Below are positions 34,936 to 46,899 of a stretch of 64,000 bases of DNA, piece by piece. Below the pieces are notes generated by a model that saw nothing but the letters and a program-made list of their open reading frames with translations, searched no databases and was not told the origin of the DNA. A program made the position numbers and the translations under genes. How positions within the stretch are numbered: position 1 is the stretch's first letter; every line of letters starts with the position of its first letter. The DNA lies in the NCBI GenBank assembly GCA_963971305.1, contig OZ020303.1, forward strand, positions 62,000,867 through 62,064,866. The letters run 5' to 3'. This stretch comes from Arcuatula senhousia (Eukaryota; Mollusca; Bivalvia; Mytilida; Mytilidae).

Positions 34936-34943
34936 TATAAATA
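34936..34943 (+). promoter_or_regulatory. TATA box of the 120-residue membrane protein gene
   Basis: TATAAATA lies 118 bases before the ATG at 35054. A start site about 30 bases downstream would fall near TTCAACACC (34960-34970) and leave an 85-90 base 5' UTR. This is the clearest core promoter in the window. Confidence 0.6.
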
Positions 34944-35053
34944 CTTTCCTTTCAACACCTACACATCATTGTCTTTGAAACATTTCGTTTCTTCACTTCT
35001 TATACAAAGCAGCTGTTTTATATAACAGTAAATATCAGAACTGTCATTCCAGC

Positions 35054-36716
35054 ATGGAAAAAGTTGGTAAGTATAAAAAAATATCAGTAATTCTTTGTCA
35101 AGTTTTCAATCAAATTTTGTTGGACATTTTCTATTTCATTGTAAAGTATTTCAAACAGAATTTCTTATTTTCTCTAAATTTGAGTTTTTTTTTATACAAA
35201 TTATTATAATTTTATAGATTTAACAATAATTTATTAATTTTGATTTCAGTGAACTCAACATCATATGGCGAAACAACAGTACCAGCAAGCAGTAAGTTGT
35301 CAAACTACTATTATTTCAAATAGTTCTTTCAAAACGATTAAAAACGATCAAAACAAAAATACTTTTTACACACTTCACATGTGAACATCTGATAAAATAA
35401 GCAAAGAGTTCCGAACGGGGTAATCGAAGGTCAAAAGTACGAAAGGGCAGACAAAATCAATCAACGCAAACTAGACCAGCATGAAAAGAATCTAAGAGTC
35501 CAACTTTGTAAAGACGCCCAAAAATGAGAAAAATGTACAACAAATTGATATCTTTTGGAGTTACTCACCTCTATCTTATAGTTATATCATATAAAATATA
35601 GAAATTCCACTTATATTTGTACGTTTTAGGTATACTTTATGGAAATTTCGAGGATCACGTGGTTGATGATGTATCAATAATACGTTTTGAATACAGTCCG
35701 GTGTTGGTTGGGGTTTCTTGCGGCTGTATTTTGTTAATCATCATCTGTATATTTCTGTGGAACTACTTTAAAACAACCCCATCTGAAAGATTTGATGAAA
35801 GTTTTAGTTGTACGGTGAGTTTGATAAATATAATATTTTACGTAGTTTGATCAAAGTCTTGTAATCTGGAAACAAGAAAGAACACATTTCACCCATAGTT
35901 GATAGATCAGTAAGAAAACCATACAAAACATTTTACATTTTATATTTTTATCAAAAATTACCTATGCTGTGACACCTGTTGCAATTTTATTTCGTGCACA
36001 TCGGAACTTCCCGAGAAAACACTTTATGTGACACATTTAAAAACTTACCTCTTTTCACATAAATGTCGTGAAAGCTTTACTATATATTGTAAGTTTACCT
36101 AATTGAAAACATTTTAATATGTGAAAGTGCTAAGTGAAATAAAGATAACATTATGCAAGTAGGTGTTTTCATAGAATGTTTTGCGAAAAACATCATGACT
36201 ATTATGTTAGCGAGACGTACAAAGGTGTTATTTTTGTCGCAAGTATCGTTTTAAAACTTGTCACGAATCACATCTTTTTGTAACGTGAAATCATGACTCT
36301 TTATTCCTTGTGCGCAGTATTTACTCGAAATGGTTTTTTTTACCGTGACTGTTGAAATTTCGCCTCTGGTATTAGCAGTTGTAGAGCCCAGTCCTAAATG
36401 TTTAGTTCCTTTATGAAAACCTGTGTGTTAAGTGAACGTTCAAAATTGTAAATATCTCTCCTGTTTTTTGTTCGAAATGAATTTCAAATCATAATTGTAT
36501 GCATATATTCTGAAAGCAGTCAATTCCAATTTCCATCTTTAAAAAAAAAACTTCCAAATCTAATTCCAATAAATGATTTCTTTTTCCTTCCAGATACAAG
36601 CATACGAAATTAGTCAAAACAATTGCTGTCTGTCCCCGACCGAAACCAGAAAATTTTCAGAAGCCTTTGAAAAAATTACAGAAGAAGATCGTTTAGACCA
36701 GAATGATATGGTTTGA
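35054..36716 (+). CDS. 120-residue single-pass membrane protein, 4 exons, unknown family
   Basis: Exons 35054-35066, 35250-35291, 35630-35814 and 36594-36716 join in phase across four-base-perfect GT-AG sites and end at TGA. The protein has an ectodomain of about 40 residues with an NST glycosylation site at residue 6 and several acidic residues, a hydrophobic span at about 42-65 (VLVGVSCGCILLIIICIFLW), and a cytoplasmic tail of about 55 residues that includes CTIQAYEI, a CC pair and an acidic end (ITEEDRLDQNDMV). There is no classical signal peptide, so a signal-anchor type III topology is likely (inferred). A TATA box upstream and an AATAAA at 36833 support it as an expressed gene. The size and exon layout resemble small adaptor or receptor-accessory proteins, but I recognise no family and assign no function. 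Confidence 0.8.
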
Positions 36717-36832
36717 TGAACATTTGATGACCAAAGATTAATGAAATAACATATTTCGTTAATCTCATGTTGCCACTCTAATTTTCATTCATTTTAAACT
36801 CATTTTGTACATTTTGTATATATTTTGTTTGC

Positions 36833-36838
36833 AAATAA
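36833..36838 (+). terminator. polyA signal AATAAA
   Basis: It lies 117 bases after the stop of the small membrane protein gene, in a TTTGTTTGCAAATAAAATT context. Confidence 0.7.
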
Positions 36839-36844
36839 AATTAA

Positions 36845-37560
36845 AATGAATCAGTTGGCTTTGATTGTAAAATATCAGTGGTATGGCTTTATTATACAAA
36901 ACAGGTAGGAATTCGAAAGTCAAAAATGCACCAAATAAAACCAAAGACAAGACCTCTAATGAGCAATCAGGAAACCAAACATACATACAACAGCCAATCA
37001 GCCATCGGAAAGTCAACCCCAAATCAGAATAAACTAAGATGCAAGTGCACCGGTTTCAGACGATCCATCAAAGGACAATTAACATTACACAAATTTACAA
37101 ATTTTAACATCACATCTGTAATCATATATATAGATGTCCAATATTTGTCTAGAAGCATTCTACATGAAGGTATTATAAATGAACATTTTTTTTATTATCA
37201 CGTAAGAAAATTGCCCAGTTATACAAGTATTCTTGGAAACGTTGGGTGTTACTTGTCAACTTGACATTCCCAATACAACAAATCTCTATATTTTGAGTAA
37301 AACTGTTAATGACGATAAGAAAGTACTTGGATACCTTTTGTTTATTTTCTATTCGCATGGAAGAAACTTTCCTTTTTATACACACACACTTGAAACATGT
37401 TTTGCAATTGTGATAGCTGTGTCCGGTCGTCTGTTGTACCGTCTGACCATCTGTTACACCTCAGCGTACCCATCTCTTATTGAATTCAGACTTTTCTTAA
37501 AATTTTCATGAATGTTCATGAAACTTACACTTACCTGTTCTTGTTATTTTATTTTTTTTT
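36845..37560. other. intergenic, repeat-derived open frames
   Basis: Several overlapping frames of 70-128 codons occur on both strands, but none shows a motif or splice support. The CAAAAATGCACCAAATAAAACC-like text resembles dispersed repeat tails elsewhere. Confidence 0.35.
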
Positions 37561-37589
37561 TAATTTCCTATAGCAAAAACAGACTTATT

Positions 37590-38175
37590 AATTCGACAAG
37601 CAAAGAAACCTGGTGTTTTAAACAATTTTGAATTTAACAAACGAAATTTTCAACGACAAAATAGTATTAAATTTAATCAGTCAAGTCTGACGACCAGGCT
37701 TGTGATTACCCTCGTGGACCTCTGGTCCGCCAGCAGCGGTTATCGACCAATACAAATACCAAAAAGGGTATAAAACGGGGAATTTGGTTATGATGTATAT
37801 GCATATTTCAAGGAGTAACCTCCCAACGGCAGCATTTGAATCAAAACATTAGAAGGTCAAAACCCAACAGTGTTGAACAACAAAAAGTACTCAAACCAAA
37901 GAAGCCAAATCCAGCACCGTGGATATCGACCATGCGCAGTACAAGGAAAGAAACCTGCTTTTTAAACAATTTTGAATTTAACAAACGGAAATTTCAACGA
38001 CAAAATAGTATTAAATTTAATTGGTAGATTTGTGTCCGACAAGTCTAACGACCAGGCTTGTGATTACCCTCAGGGACCTCCTGTCCACCAGCAGCGGTTA
38101 TCGACCCAGTGGTTTCAAAATACAAATACCAAAACGAGTTTAAAACGGGTAATTATGCATTTTGAAGGAGTATGA
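37590..38175. repeat. tandem duplication of a 220-bp unit
   Basis: The unit AACAATTTTGAATTTAACAA ... GACCAGGCTTGTGATTACCC ... CAGCAGCGGTTATCGACC occurs at about 37620-37830 and again at 37965-38170. The linking part (ATTTCAAGGAGTAACCTCC, AAGGTCAAAACCCAACA) reappears at about 55635-55705. It is non-coding and diverged. Confidence 0.8.
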
Positions 38176-39978
38176 CGATATTTTCATGATTCACACAATC
38201 CCTGTGACTTAATGTAGTTGCGAACCTTCTTGTTTAAGATTCGATTTGTTGATTTTGCATAATAAAAAGCATCATATGAATAGGTTTGTCGTAGTGTAGA
38301 TTTTCATAAAATGTTAAATTTCTATTTTGGCGTCTTTTCATATCATGTTAGGTATCAAAATATTTCATTTTTCATATAGAACTTTGTTTTTATATTTTTA
38401 CACGATTTTACTTTATTTTTATCAGCAACCGTTAAGTTTCATATATTTTTACTTTATTTGTTGTCATTATTTTTCACACATTTTTCCTGTATTTTCTAAG
38501 ATTAAGAATAAGTCAAGAACGACAATAAAGTCAATTAGACAAACATGTCAAAACTAAGTAATTCCTATCAATTTTTAATCCATCTTTTCCTCTCTTTTGA
38601 TCTTGTAATTTGTTAATCCGTCGCTAAGGCTTTTTAGTAAAAGGTGCTAACATAAGTTTGAAAAAAAAAAATAGTTTTTAGAGGGCAGTTTTGGAATGTA
38701 GGAGTTGGTGATCAGACGCCAAGATGTAGGCTCCGGGTTAACACCGCTCCGTGAGCGGTTTCGTTGATGTAAATATGTTTATTGTGTTTTTGATATGTTT
38801 GCTGGACTTTGAAAATAATAAAATATGTGAACGTTCATGTATCAAGGACTTTCATTTCAACAGTTTATAAAAAGTTATATCCAGGACTTTGATTTCTACA
38901 GTTTACGTATCCAGAATCTTATTTATTCAGTTTGGTTTGACCTTCGTTTTATTCCGTACTTTCGCAACATGGACACTTATTCACATCTATCAAAAATTCT
39001 ACATATACACCAAAACCACGTTACGATAGGTTCATCATTAATAAATGTTTTGCTCAACAAAAACAGTTTTTTTTTTTATCAACAAAAGTAAAAATAGAAA
39101 TGTTTTATAAAATATAATGACCTAACTATGTTTTTTTCTCGATAGTACTTGATTAACAGACTTAATCCGACTCATCAACAAACCAATTTGCCTCCACGAA
39201 TATATGAGTTTATGTAGAACTGTTTTTAGCAAGGCTTAACGATAATACAACTGGAAATATAAGAAAACCGAGAAAATATTTACCACCTTTTTATGTCTCC
39301 TAGAAGCGTCATATAGGGGTTACTTTGGCACCATCCGTCGTCTTGCGTCGTCCTGCGTCGTCGTTCTGCGGCGTCAAGAAAATTTCCGTCGCAGTTTTCC
39401 GGGCAACTACAAGTCACAAGCTCTTGATATTTGGTATGTAGCTTCCTGCTATGGTTCTATATGGTGTAAAGCGATTTTATGCTCGTAACTCAATGACATC
39501 TACTTCCTGTTTACAGAATATTAAGACGCAGGTGACATATAGTCTTACATGGAAGACTGCCATTCTAGTTTTAAAAGTGTTTTAGATGAAGTCTTTTTAG
39601 ACTTAGCAAAGCAAAAGAAAAATCAATAAAACTTTTGTTCTTCACTAGTGAAACCTACGACAGTTTGTTCTACAGTCACGAAACCTCAGCTAATTTGTTC
39701 TTAGTGCATGAAATCTCTGAAAGTTCTGTTTTACACACGTGTACTCTCGAATGTGTGACCTTACCGGGGCAAAAGGGATGATTTCATCCCATAGTTTTGA
39801 TTTGTGAAGTAAACCCGTAGCCTTGTTTATGAATGTTTTACTACAATGGTTATAACAAATCACTTGGAAGACAATTGGCACGAACTTATTGTGTGCTATC
39901 ACAAGAGAACCCAAATAAACATGTAAGATAAGAGGACACAAACCTTTTAAACTTTTACCACCATTGTAACAGCTATTC
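38176..39978. other. intergenic upstream of the C1q gene
   Basis: It contains a dispersed repeat at about 39290-39500 (GTCGTCTTGCGTCGTCCTGC, GGGCAACTACAAGTCACAAG). I could not fix a promoter for the C1q gene. Confidence 0.4.
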
Positions 39979-42900
39979 ATGTATTTACTTTTAGTCATTT
40001 TTGTGTGCTTTCTTTCTTTTGACGAAAATTTAGGTGCGGAACATGAGAATGATCTTGGTAAATATTACCTTTTTTTCTTATAATTTTGGACTATGTAACC
40101 GTTATATTGGATATTAAATCCTTTAAACCTGATTTCATGACACTTGACATAAAATGTAGAAATGTACAGAAATGTAAGGTTACACTGTCTTCAAACTAAC
40201 AAACATGTGCTTAGAAGCGTGTCTCAAAAACTTCAACTGTCATATGGGACGCAGTCCCACATATGTAGAAACTTCCCCAAACTAATGGTTTGGTTTTTTT
40301 TCCAAACCGGATATGCCGAGTGCGCGCAAGCGCACTAGCCACGAATTTCTATGGGGCCAGAAATTCGATGCTTTTTTTTTAAAAAATTTTAAAATTGACA
40401 GATGTAATAACCACAGTTAAATTTCTTTTTAATTTAAACAAGAGTATACGGATGGAAAGTCAAAACTAACTCTCTAAATATATTTTTCAAGGAAACTCTC
40501 GTTGTCAAAGAGATAAAACGATCTCGCCAAGTTCTCGCGAGAATGGACATTGTAAACAGGTGCGTTACTAGGAACAATCGTGATTGTTTACTGGTAATTC
40601 AACCAAATTATGGCGATGTTTAAGACAATATTTTAAATAAAGCTTAACAACACTGAATAGTAAAAAAGATGGTCTTACCTTAGCTGATCATGGAGATTTT
40701 TAAATCAATCCTGTGCATGTGCATGTTCCAGTGTTTTTTTTTTCTACAAAATCCTGATTGAAACAAGTCGTCATTTTCCGCCAGGTTTTTATATCAATTT
40801 TCTCCACCCAATACTTCTAAAAAGATATATTGGTATACAGAAAATCACCCAAAACCTGACAGAAAAAAAGTTGCTTTGTTTACTTCTGCTGGAGCGCGAA
40901 ATACTCTGACCGGGAAATGACGTCATGGATTATGTAACACCAAAAGAAGGTTATTTCGTCCCGTCAACGTCATCCTATTACATTTTGACAATATTTTAGA
41001 ATGTTACAAATATTTGTAATTTGCATAAATAATTCGATATCTGTAATTATTAGTTATTGATCATGACATTTTTTGGCAACGTTACAATATTCTAAAACTG
41101 CGTCCCATTTTAGGTTGCACCTATTATCATATTATGGGACGCAGTCCCACATTTATAGAAACTTCCAAAAGTTAATGGTTTGGTTTTTCTTCCAAACCGG
41201 ATGTGCCAAGTGCGCGCAAGCGCACTAGGCACGAATTTCTATGGGGCCAGAAATTCGATGCTTTTCTTTTAATAAATTTTAAAACTGACAGATCTAATAT
41301 CCACAGTTAAATTTCTTTTTAAAATATACAGGAGAATACGGATGGAAAGTCAAAACTAAACTCTCTAAATATATTTTTCAAGGAAACTCTCGTTGTCAAA
41401 GAGATGAAATGATCACGCCAAGTTCTCGCGAGAATGGTCATTGTAAACAGGTGCGTTAGGAACGTTTGATTAGTGATTGCTTACTAATAATTATAATTCA
41501 ACCAATTTATGGCGATGTTTAAGCGGGTGTTTTAAACAATAGCAATAAAAGATAAAGCTTTACAACACTGAATAGGAAAAAAGATGGTCTTACCTTAGGC
41601 TTAGCTGATCATGGAGATTTTTTAATCAATCCTGTGCATGTGCATGTTCCAGTGCCGTGGTTTTTTTTTCCAAAATCCTGATTGAAACAAGTCGTCATTT
41701 TCTGCCAGGTTTTTATATCAATTTTCTCCACCCAATACTTCTAAAAAGATATATTGGTCTACAGAAAATTACCCAAAACCTGGCAGAAAAAAAGGGTTGC
41801 TTTGTTTACTTCTGCTGGAGCGCGAAATACTCTGACCGGGAAATGACGTCATTGATAACGTAACACCGAAAGAAGGTTATTTCGTCCCGTCAACGTCATC
41901 CTACTATTTTAGAATGTTACAAATGCACAAATAATTCGATATTTGTAATTGTTAGTAATTGATCAGTGAAATTTTTGACAACTATTTTCAAAGCTGCGTC
42001 CCATTTTAGGTTGCACCTATTCTCATATTAAGGCACAGAAATGCACCAAAATGTTGTTGACCGTTGCTTATGATTTCTTAGTTTGCAACGCCAAATACAT
42101 GTATTGTTACGCATACGTTTTATCTTATGAGGTTTCAAAAGCATCACTCAACACCATATTAAAAAAATAAAAAGACATACCAAGAGATGCATTCAAAACA
42201 TTATTAAGTAACAATATGAATATTCAATATACAAACCAGCCTAAAACACTTTTTCGAAATGAATTTGTTGCCGATAGATCATGAAACAAAAAGAAAATAT
42301 TTTCAAAACTTCTTTTAAGCTTGTTCATTATTACTTTCAACAGCAAAATTGGTAGAAAAACTAAGCAAAGAAGTTCAAAGTTTAAGGATTAATTATGACG
42401 CTCTTTCAAAAGAGTTCCAGGATTTCAAGAACCATTGCAAAACGATAGATACATCTTTGAAGAAAAGGCTTCTCCCAGGTATGTTGCCCAAAGGATAAAG
42501 TTTCCTCCTTCATGTACAAATTGGCTATCCAGATTTTTCTCTTGCTCTTTTCGCATGTATGACATTTTTTTTTTCATTTTTAAGATATTTCCTATTATTT
42601 CCTGTTAATCTCCCCCTACTTAAACTTACAAAAAATAATGTTATTTGTTTGTAAATCTTATATAAATAATGATATTTGTCAGTTTGGTGTAAGTAAGCTA
42701 AACAACAACTCTTCTTTTCTTTTTTTGTTTTCAAATATTTCACGTCTTACAAGTAAACGTATTTTATTTTCATTTTCGTCCATATTATTTTGAAAGCTTG
42801 TCGAATTTTATTATAACATTTCCATTAAAATCGTTTATTTTGTTTTTGTTTTGGGTTTGTTTCAGGGCATAGTGAACCAAACATAATAGCATTTTCTGCT

Positions 42901-43281
42901 CAATTGCATGGAAATCTTAATCTCGGACCAGAACAAATTGTTCCATACAAAGCAGTCATCACTAACGTGGAAAATGCATACGACCCACAAACTGGTATAT
43001 TTTTGGCACCAGCTAAAGGGCTGTACTTCTTTTCTGTTGCCATGATTTCCGACCCTAACCAACAGGTTCATTTGGACATTATGCGCAATGGAAGTCCAGT
43101 AGGATATGTATATTCCCATAACAACGGGTGGGACATGAGTACTCAAACTGTTCTCCTTGTGTTAGAAGTTGGTGATAGGGTCTGGCTAAAACACAACCCC
43201 CGATATGACTTAGCCGGATCTGCTACTATTACTGGAGAATTCAACACGTTCTCTGGTGCATTGCTTAATAATATTTCTTGA
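39979..43281 (+). CDS. secreted C1q-domain-containing protein, 3 exons, complete
   Basis: Exons 39979-40057, 42344-42478 and 42866-43281 join in phase (both introns phase 1) to give 209 residues. Residues 1-17 (MYLLLVIFVCFLSF...) are a signal peptide. Residues about 27-70 are a charged helical neck (KLVEKLSKEVQSLR) suited to a trimeric coiled coil. Residues 72-209 are a C1q/TNF jelly-roll domain: IIAFSAQL, VPYKAVITNVENAYDP, GIFLAPAKGLYFFSV, STQTVLLVLEVGDRVWLKH and FNTFSGALL. There is no collagen stretch, as is usual for bivalve C1qDC proteins, which act as secreted lectin-like recognition molecules in haemolymph or mucus. Intron 1 (2.3 kb) is largely two tandem 890-bp repeats. An AATAAA overlaps the stop (43281-43286), so the 3' UTR may be very short or use a later signal. 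A decayed relative follows 3.6 kb downstream. Confidence 0.95.
40243..42030. repeat. two tandem copies of an 890-bp element inside C1q intron 1
   Basis: GGGACGCAGTCCCACAT starts the units at 40246 and 41136. Each runs through AGTGCGCGCAAGCGCACTAG, a GTTCTCGCGAGAATGG palindrome, and a CAGGTTTTTATATC...CCAAAACCTG inverted pair, and ends CTGCGTCCCATTTTAGGTTG. GGGACGCAG at the start and CTGCGTCCC at the end are inverted, so each unit is probably a short-TIR element. The copies differ by scattered substitutions and small indels. The 68-codon frame at 41657 is broken in the other copy, so it is not a conserved gene. Confidence 0.85.
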
Positions 43282-43499
43282 ATAAACACGGAAAGCATAA
43301 CATCCCCCCAAAAATATCATCTTAATTTTTTTGCAGTTTTAAAGATTAAAGATTATATGAGTATAGTCATAATTCAATACGTTCAAGTAAATCCAACAAT
43401 ACGGACATATTAAAAATCATTTTAGTGGTAGTGAGTTTCTTAAGCTAATGACAAAAATAAGAGGGGTAAATTTTCACCTTGTGTGATACCTATATCAAA

Positions 43500-44000
43500 T
43501 ACTTTACTTGTGGAGTAGTGTTAATTTGTTACGGGGTTGCACAGGTGCAACCCCCTTATACAACCTGGGTTATGTGATCAGCGGGCGTAGAAAATGTTGT
43601 GGTAACAGTCTCAGCAACTACTTAACATCTCCTTTTTATTTTGGCATGCATCATCGGTATGAAATCCCTAGTTGAAATCTATTTCTGGACTGTTGCTCTT
43701 AGTAAACTGGTCAATTGTAGAAATTTGTGTAATAGTTTTCAGCATCTACGCAACCTGTTTGGTATTTGGTATGCAGCTTAGCTTTCAACCGGTCCCCAAA
43801 TGTTTAGATAAGATCATCAGATAACAGCGGGGTACCAGTAATGAAGAACCAGGATAGGTCTTTTATAATGTTTTCTTATTTTAGGTCTGCAAGTCTCATC
43901 TTTTCACAACAAGTAAATGGTGTCTTATGCTTATAATATTTTTCTTCAAAGCTCGTTTATTAATGCTTTAAATGAACACGATGTGCCAAGTACAGCGTAA
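43500..44000. repeat. degraded dispersed repeat downstream of C1q
   Basis: Phrases such as GGTTGCACAGGTGCAACCCC (a small palindrome at about 43533-43553) and TTTGGTATGCAGCTTAGC resemble the tails of repeats elsewhere. No gene is present. Confidence 0.35.
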
Positions 44001-44079
44001 TATAACCCAACAAAAGCTAATTCCTCAGGAGCCTGAATCGCTCACATGAGTTCAATGACTAATGGAATGAAAATATTTT

Positions 44080-45270
44080 GGGGTATTTAAGGTGAAAAAC
44101 TTCAATAAAGGATCATTATACAATTTCAACCTTATAATGAAGGCTTTTGTAGAACACATATAGCCAAACATTCAAGCTAAAGGGTATTCTTAGTCATTTA
44201 TAGGTTAAATATGCAAGGAATTAACCCAAAATTTGACAAAAGGGGCCATAACTCAGCACTATTTTTTCACCTTTAAAGGACCATAACCCCTATAAGGGAT
44301 CATCCGACAGTTTTGACCCTGAATTCATTTTTGTAAATCTCAATGAGTTTCACAATTCTCCAATGCTAAATTCTCCTCTTAGACTATCACTTACTTTTTT
44401 TTTTGAAAATAAAGTCAAAAACTTTGAAAATGGTCAAATCAGACGATTAAGGGGTATCAACTCCTCTAAGGAGTCATCCCACAACTTTAATCGTTTTGAT
44501 GCTGAAGAAAGAGGGTTGCTTCGGATTTTCTCTTCATCTTATATATATATCTTATACTTTTTAGCTATATGCTAAAAACTATGGTCTGACCCCTCCTATT
44601 CTATTATAAGCAACGGCGGCCATGCTGGTTGGTCAGCGTTTACAAATTTCACAAACTTGGTAGAAGACATCCTAAAGATCAAGTGAACAAAGTTTCGAAT
44701 CAATCCTTTTAGTAGTTTAAAAGAAGATTTTTTTTTAAGATCAGTTAAAATTGATAGAAAAAAAAAACAGTTAAAGGGGAATAAATCTTAAACGGTTGAT
44801 CTGACAATTTTGACCCTGAAATCATATTTTTGTAGATCTCAATGAGCTTCACAATTCTCTTATGCTATTTTTTTTCCTATGGCACTTACGGTTTTTAAGA
44901 TAAAAGTCCAAAAAACTGTGAAAATGGTCAAATTTGACGATTAAGGGGAAATAACTGCTTCAAGGAGTCGTCCCAAAACAAACATTTTGATGCGGAAGAA
45001 GGAAGGTCGCTTCGGATTCTCCATCCCTTTTACTTTTTGAGCTATAAACTAAAAACTGTGGTCTGACCCCCCCTTTTTTTTCTCCGATTTATTTTTAGCA
45101 ACGACGGCCATGTTGGTTTGTTGGGGTGCACAAATTTCACAACCTTGGTTAAGACCTTCCTAAAAATCAAGTGTACAAAGGTTGAAAGCAATCCCTTTAG
45201 TGGTTTCAGAGAAGATCTTTGAAGAAAAGTTTACGAACGGACGGACTACGGCCGCTTTACGATGACAATA
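44080..45270. repeat. two tandem units of about 500 bp, related to the right-end satellite
   Basis: CTCAATGAGTTTCACAATTC (44339) and CTCAATGAGCTTCACAATTC (44841), AACGGCGGCCATGCTGGTTG and AACGACGGCCATGTTGGTTT, and GGTCGCTTCGGATT-type text recur about 500 bp apart. The phrase CATAACCCCTATAAGGGATC is shared with the satellite at 62540-64000, so the two arrays have a common ancestor. Confidence 0.75.
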
Positions 45271-45383
45271 GCTCACCTGACCCTTCAGATATCTTAAAAA
45301 TATTTCTGTTCTTGTAAAAGACATGCATAATCAGCAACCCATTGCGTAATCAATTATTATTATCAGACAGACAAGGATTCGTT

Positions 45384-45566
45384 TAGGCGCGGATCCTAGG
45401 AAAGGCATACCCTTAAAACTGACAAAAATTGTGGGGCTTTTTTTGTTGCGCAAAATCCATGTAAAGAAACACTTTTAAAAAATCGCACCTAGCTTCGATT
45501 CCATACGAAAAACAACAAAAGTTTTTTTTACGCCTCCCCAAACTAAAATCCTGGCTCGGCCCCTGT
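45384..45566. mobile_element. MITE of the GGATCC-tipped family
   Basis: The ends TAGGCGCGGATCCTAGG and CCTGGCTCGGCCCCTG are inverted relatives of the CAKAGGCGGATCCAG tips of the 161-bp MITE at 10537. The interior is different and AT-rich. No clear target duplication remains. Confidence 0.55.
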
Positions 45567-45570
45567 GCCT

Positions 45571-46840
45571 TGTATAAAACACAACGAAAAAAAAAACGCA
45601 AATGCAACCAAATTGAATTTTATAACGCGAACTACTACCATTAAAACAAAAATGAATTTATGTGCGCGTATAAAACACCCTTTATAAGTGACATGCCCAA
45701 AAAAGAAATATGAAAAATGTTCTTTTGGAAATCAACAACACTTTATTTTTTTAAGGTAATAACTTTGAATTATTGCTTTTTTGATTTAATTTTAATGACC
45801 ATTGATCACTGAATGCAAGTCTAAATGGGATTCATTTAGCATTTAGAGATGCTCGTATTCTTTATTTGATTTTATATATTTTCTACACGTTTGTAAGTTC
45901 AATTTCAAGCCAAAAAATACATACTTGTGTATAAATCTGATATAACTTATAATCATATATATTGTACTGTCTTTGCCCTTTGAGGGCCCTTAATTGGCCA
46001 ATAAACTTATTTGTATTTGAATTTTGTGTGCACGATTATGTTTACATTTCTAATTTGTTTTGTGTATTTTCGTTCTTCATCTGCAATAGAACATGAGCTT
46101 AATGATTTATATTTGTAAACTTAAGACACCTTGATTACTTTTTTCTTAAGTAGTAGATAAAGGTAGTTACAAAACAACTGAACTTGGAGGATAAATCTCA
46201 AATGCCCAAGAGAACAATCAAAACAAGGAAAACATACCAGAGAAATGGAAGATCGCAATGGTCTTGACTTGGTACTGGCATTTCAAATAAACGATAAGTT
46301 AAACTAGGTTTTATGGCGACATATTAAATTTTTGTGTTAACTTATAAATATTCAAATTGACATCTCTTTTGAAAAGCCTGAACCAAGTCAAGAGTTTTAT
46401 ACATGTGAATTTGCAAAACATTTTGTCTCAAACTGGTGCTTTTTAATGATTATTCATTGTTAAACATTAATTACCGATATTACCGACTGCAGTTAACAAT
46501 GACACAAACAAAGGACAGTAAAACACCTGCGCAGGACTTTTATCAAAGAAAAGGACAATAGGAGCGGCATAATTCTGGTCTGTTGTCTACCTTTTCTTTG
46601 TAGTTTTATCTTTCGGACTGCCATTGGTTTGCCAGCGGTAAATGATAGCCTATATTATACCGTATTTTAACAAGTAAAATGTTTTCGTCTTTAACATCCT
46701 ATCCCTTTGTCATTGTTTGTTGTATTGTTTACACAATGAAAAGGAAATTCAGATTATCCCTTTTTCGGTTGTCATTCGTATGTAGCAGTTTGTCTTAGAC
46801 GTAAACAAATTAACTCACAACAATAAATTACATAATTGAA
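45571..46840. other. intergenic
   Basis: Near 45960-46020, CCTTTGAGGGCCCTTAATTG with CCAATAAACTTATTTG resembles the 3' tail of a non-LTR retrotransposon, but no coding part is attached. Otherwise nothing was recognised. Confidence 0.35.
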
Positions 46841-46899
46841 TGTTTAAGCATGGTAAGGATGATTTGCAAAAATAACGATTTTGATACCTTTGAAAGGGG

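Noticed and set aside
36878..37264. 128-codon plus-strand frame
   Set aside because: It follows the polyA region of the small membrane gene, shows no motif, and overlaps opposite-strand frames.
39690..39998. 102-codon minus-strand frame
   Set aside because: It overlaps the C1q signal-peptide exon on the opposite strand; no motif.
41657..41863. 68-codon frame in the second 890-bp repeat unit
   Set aside because: The first unit carries stops in the same frame, so the frame is not maintained.
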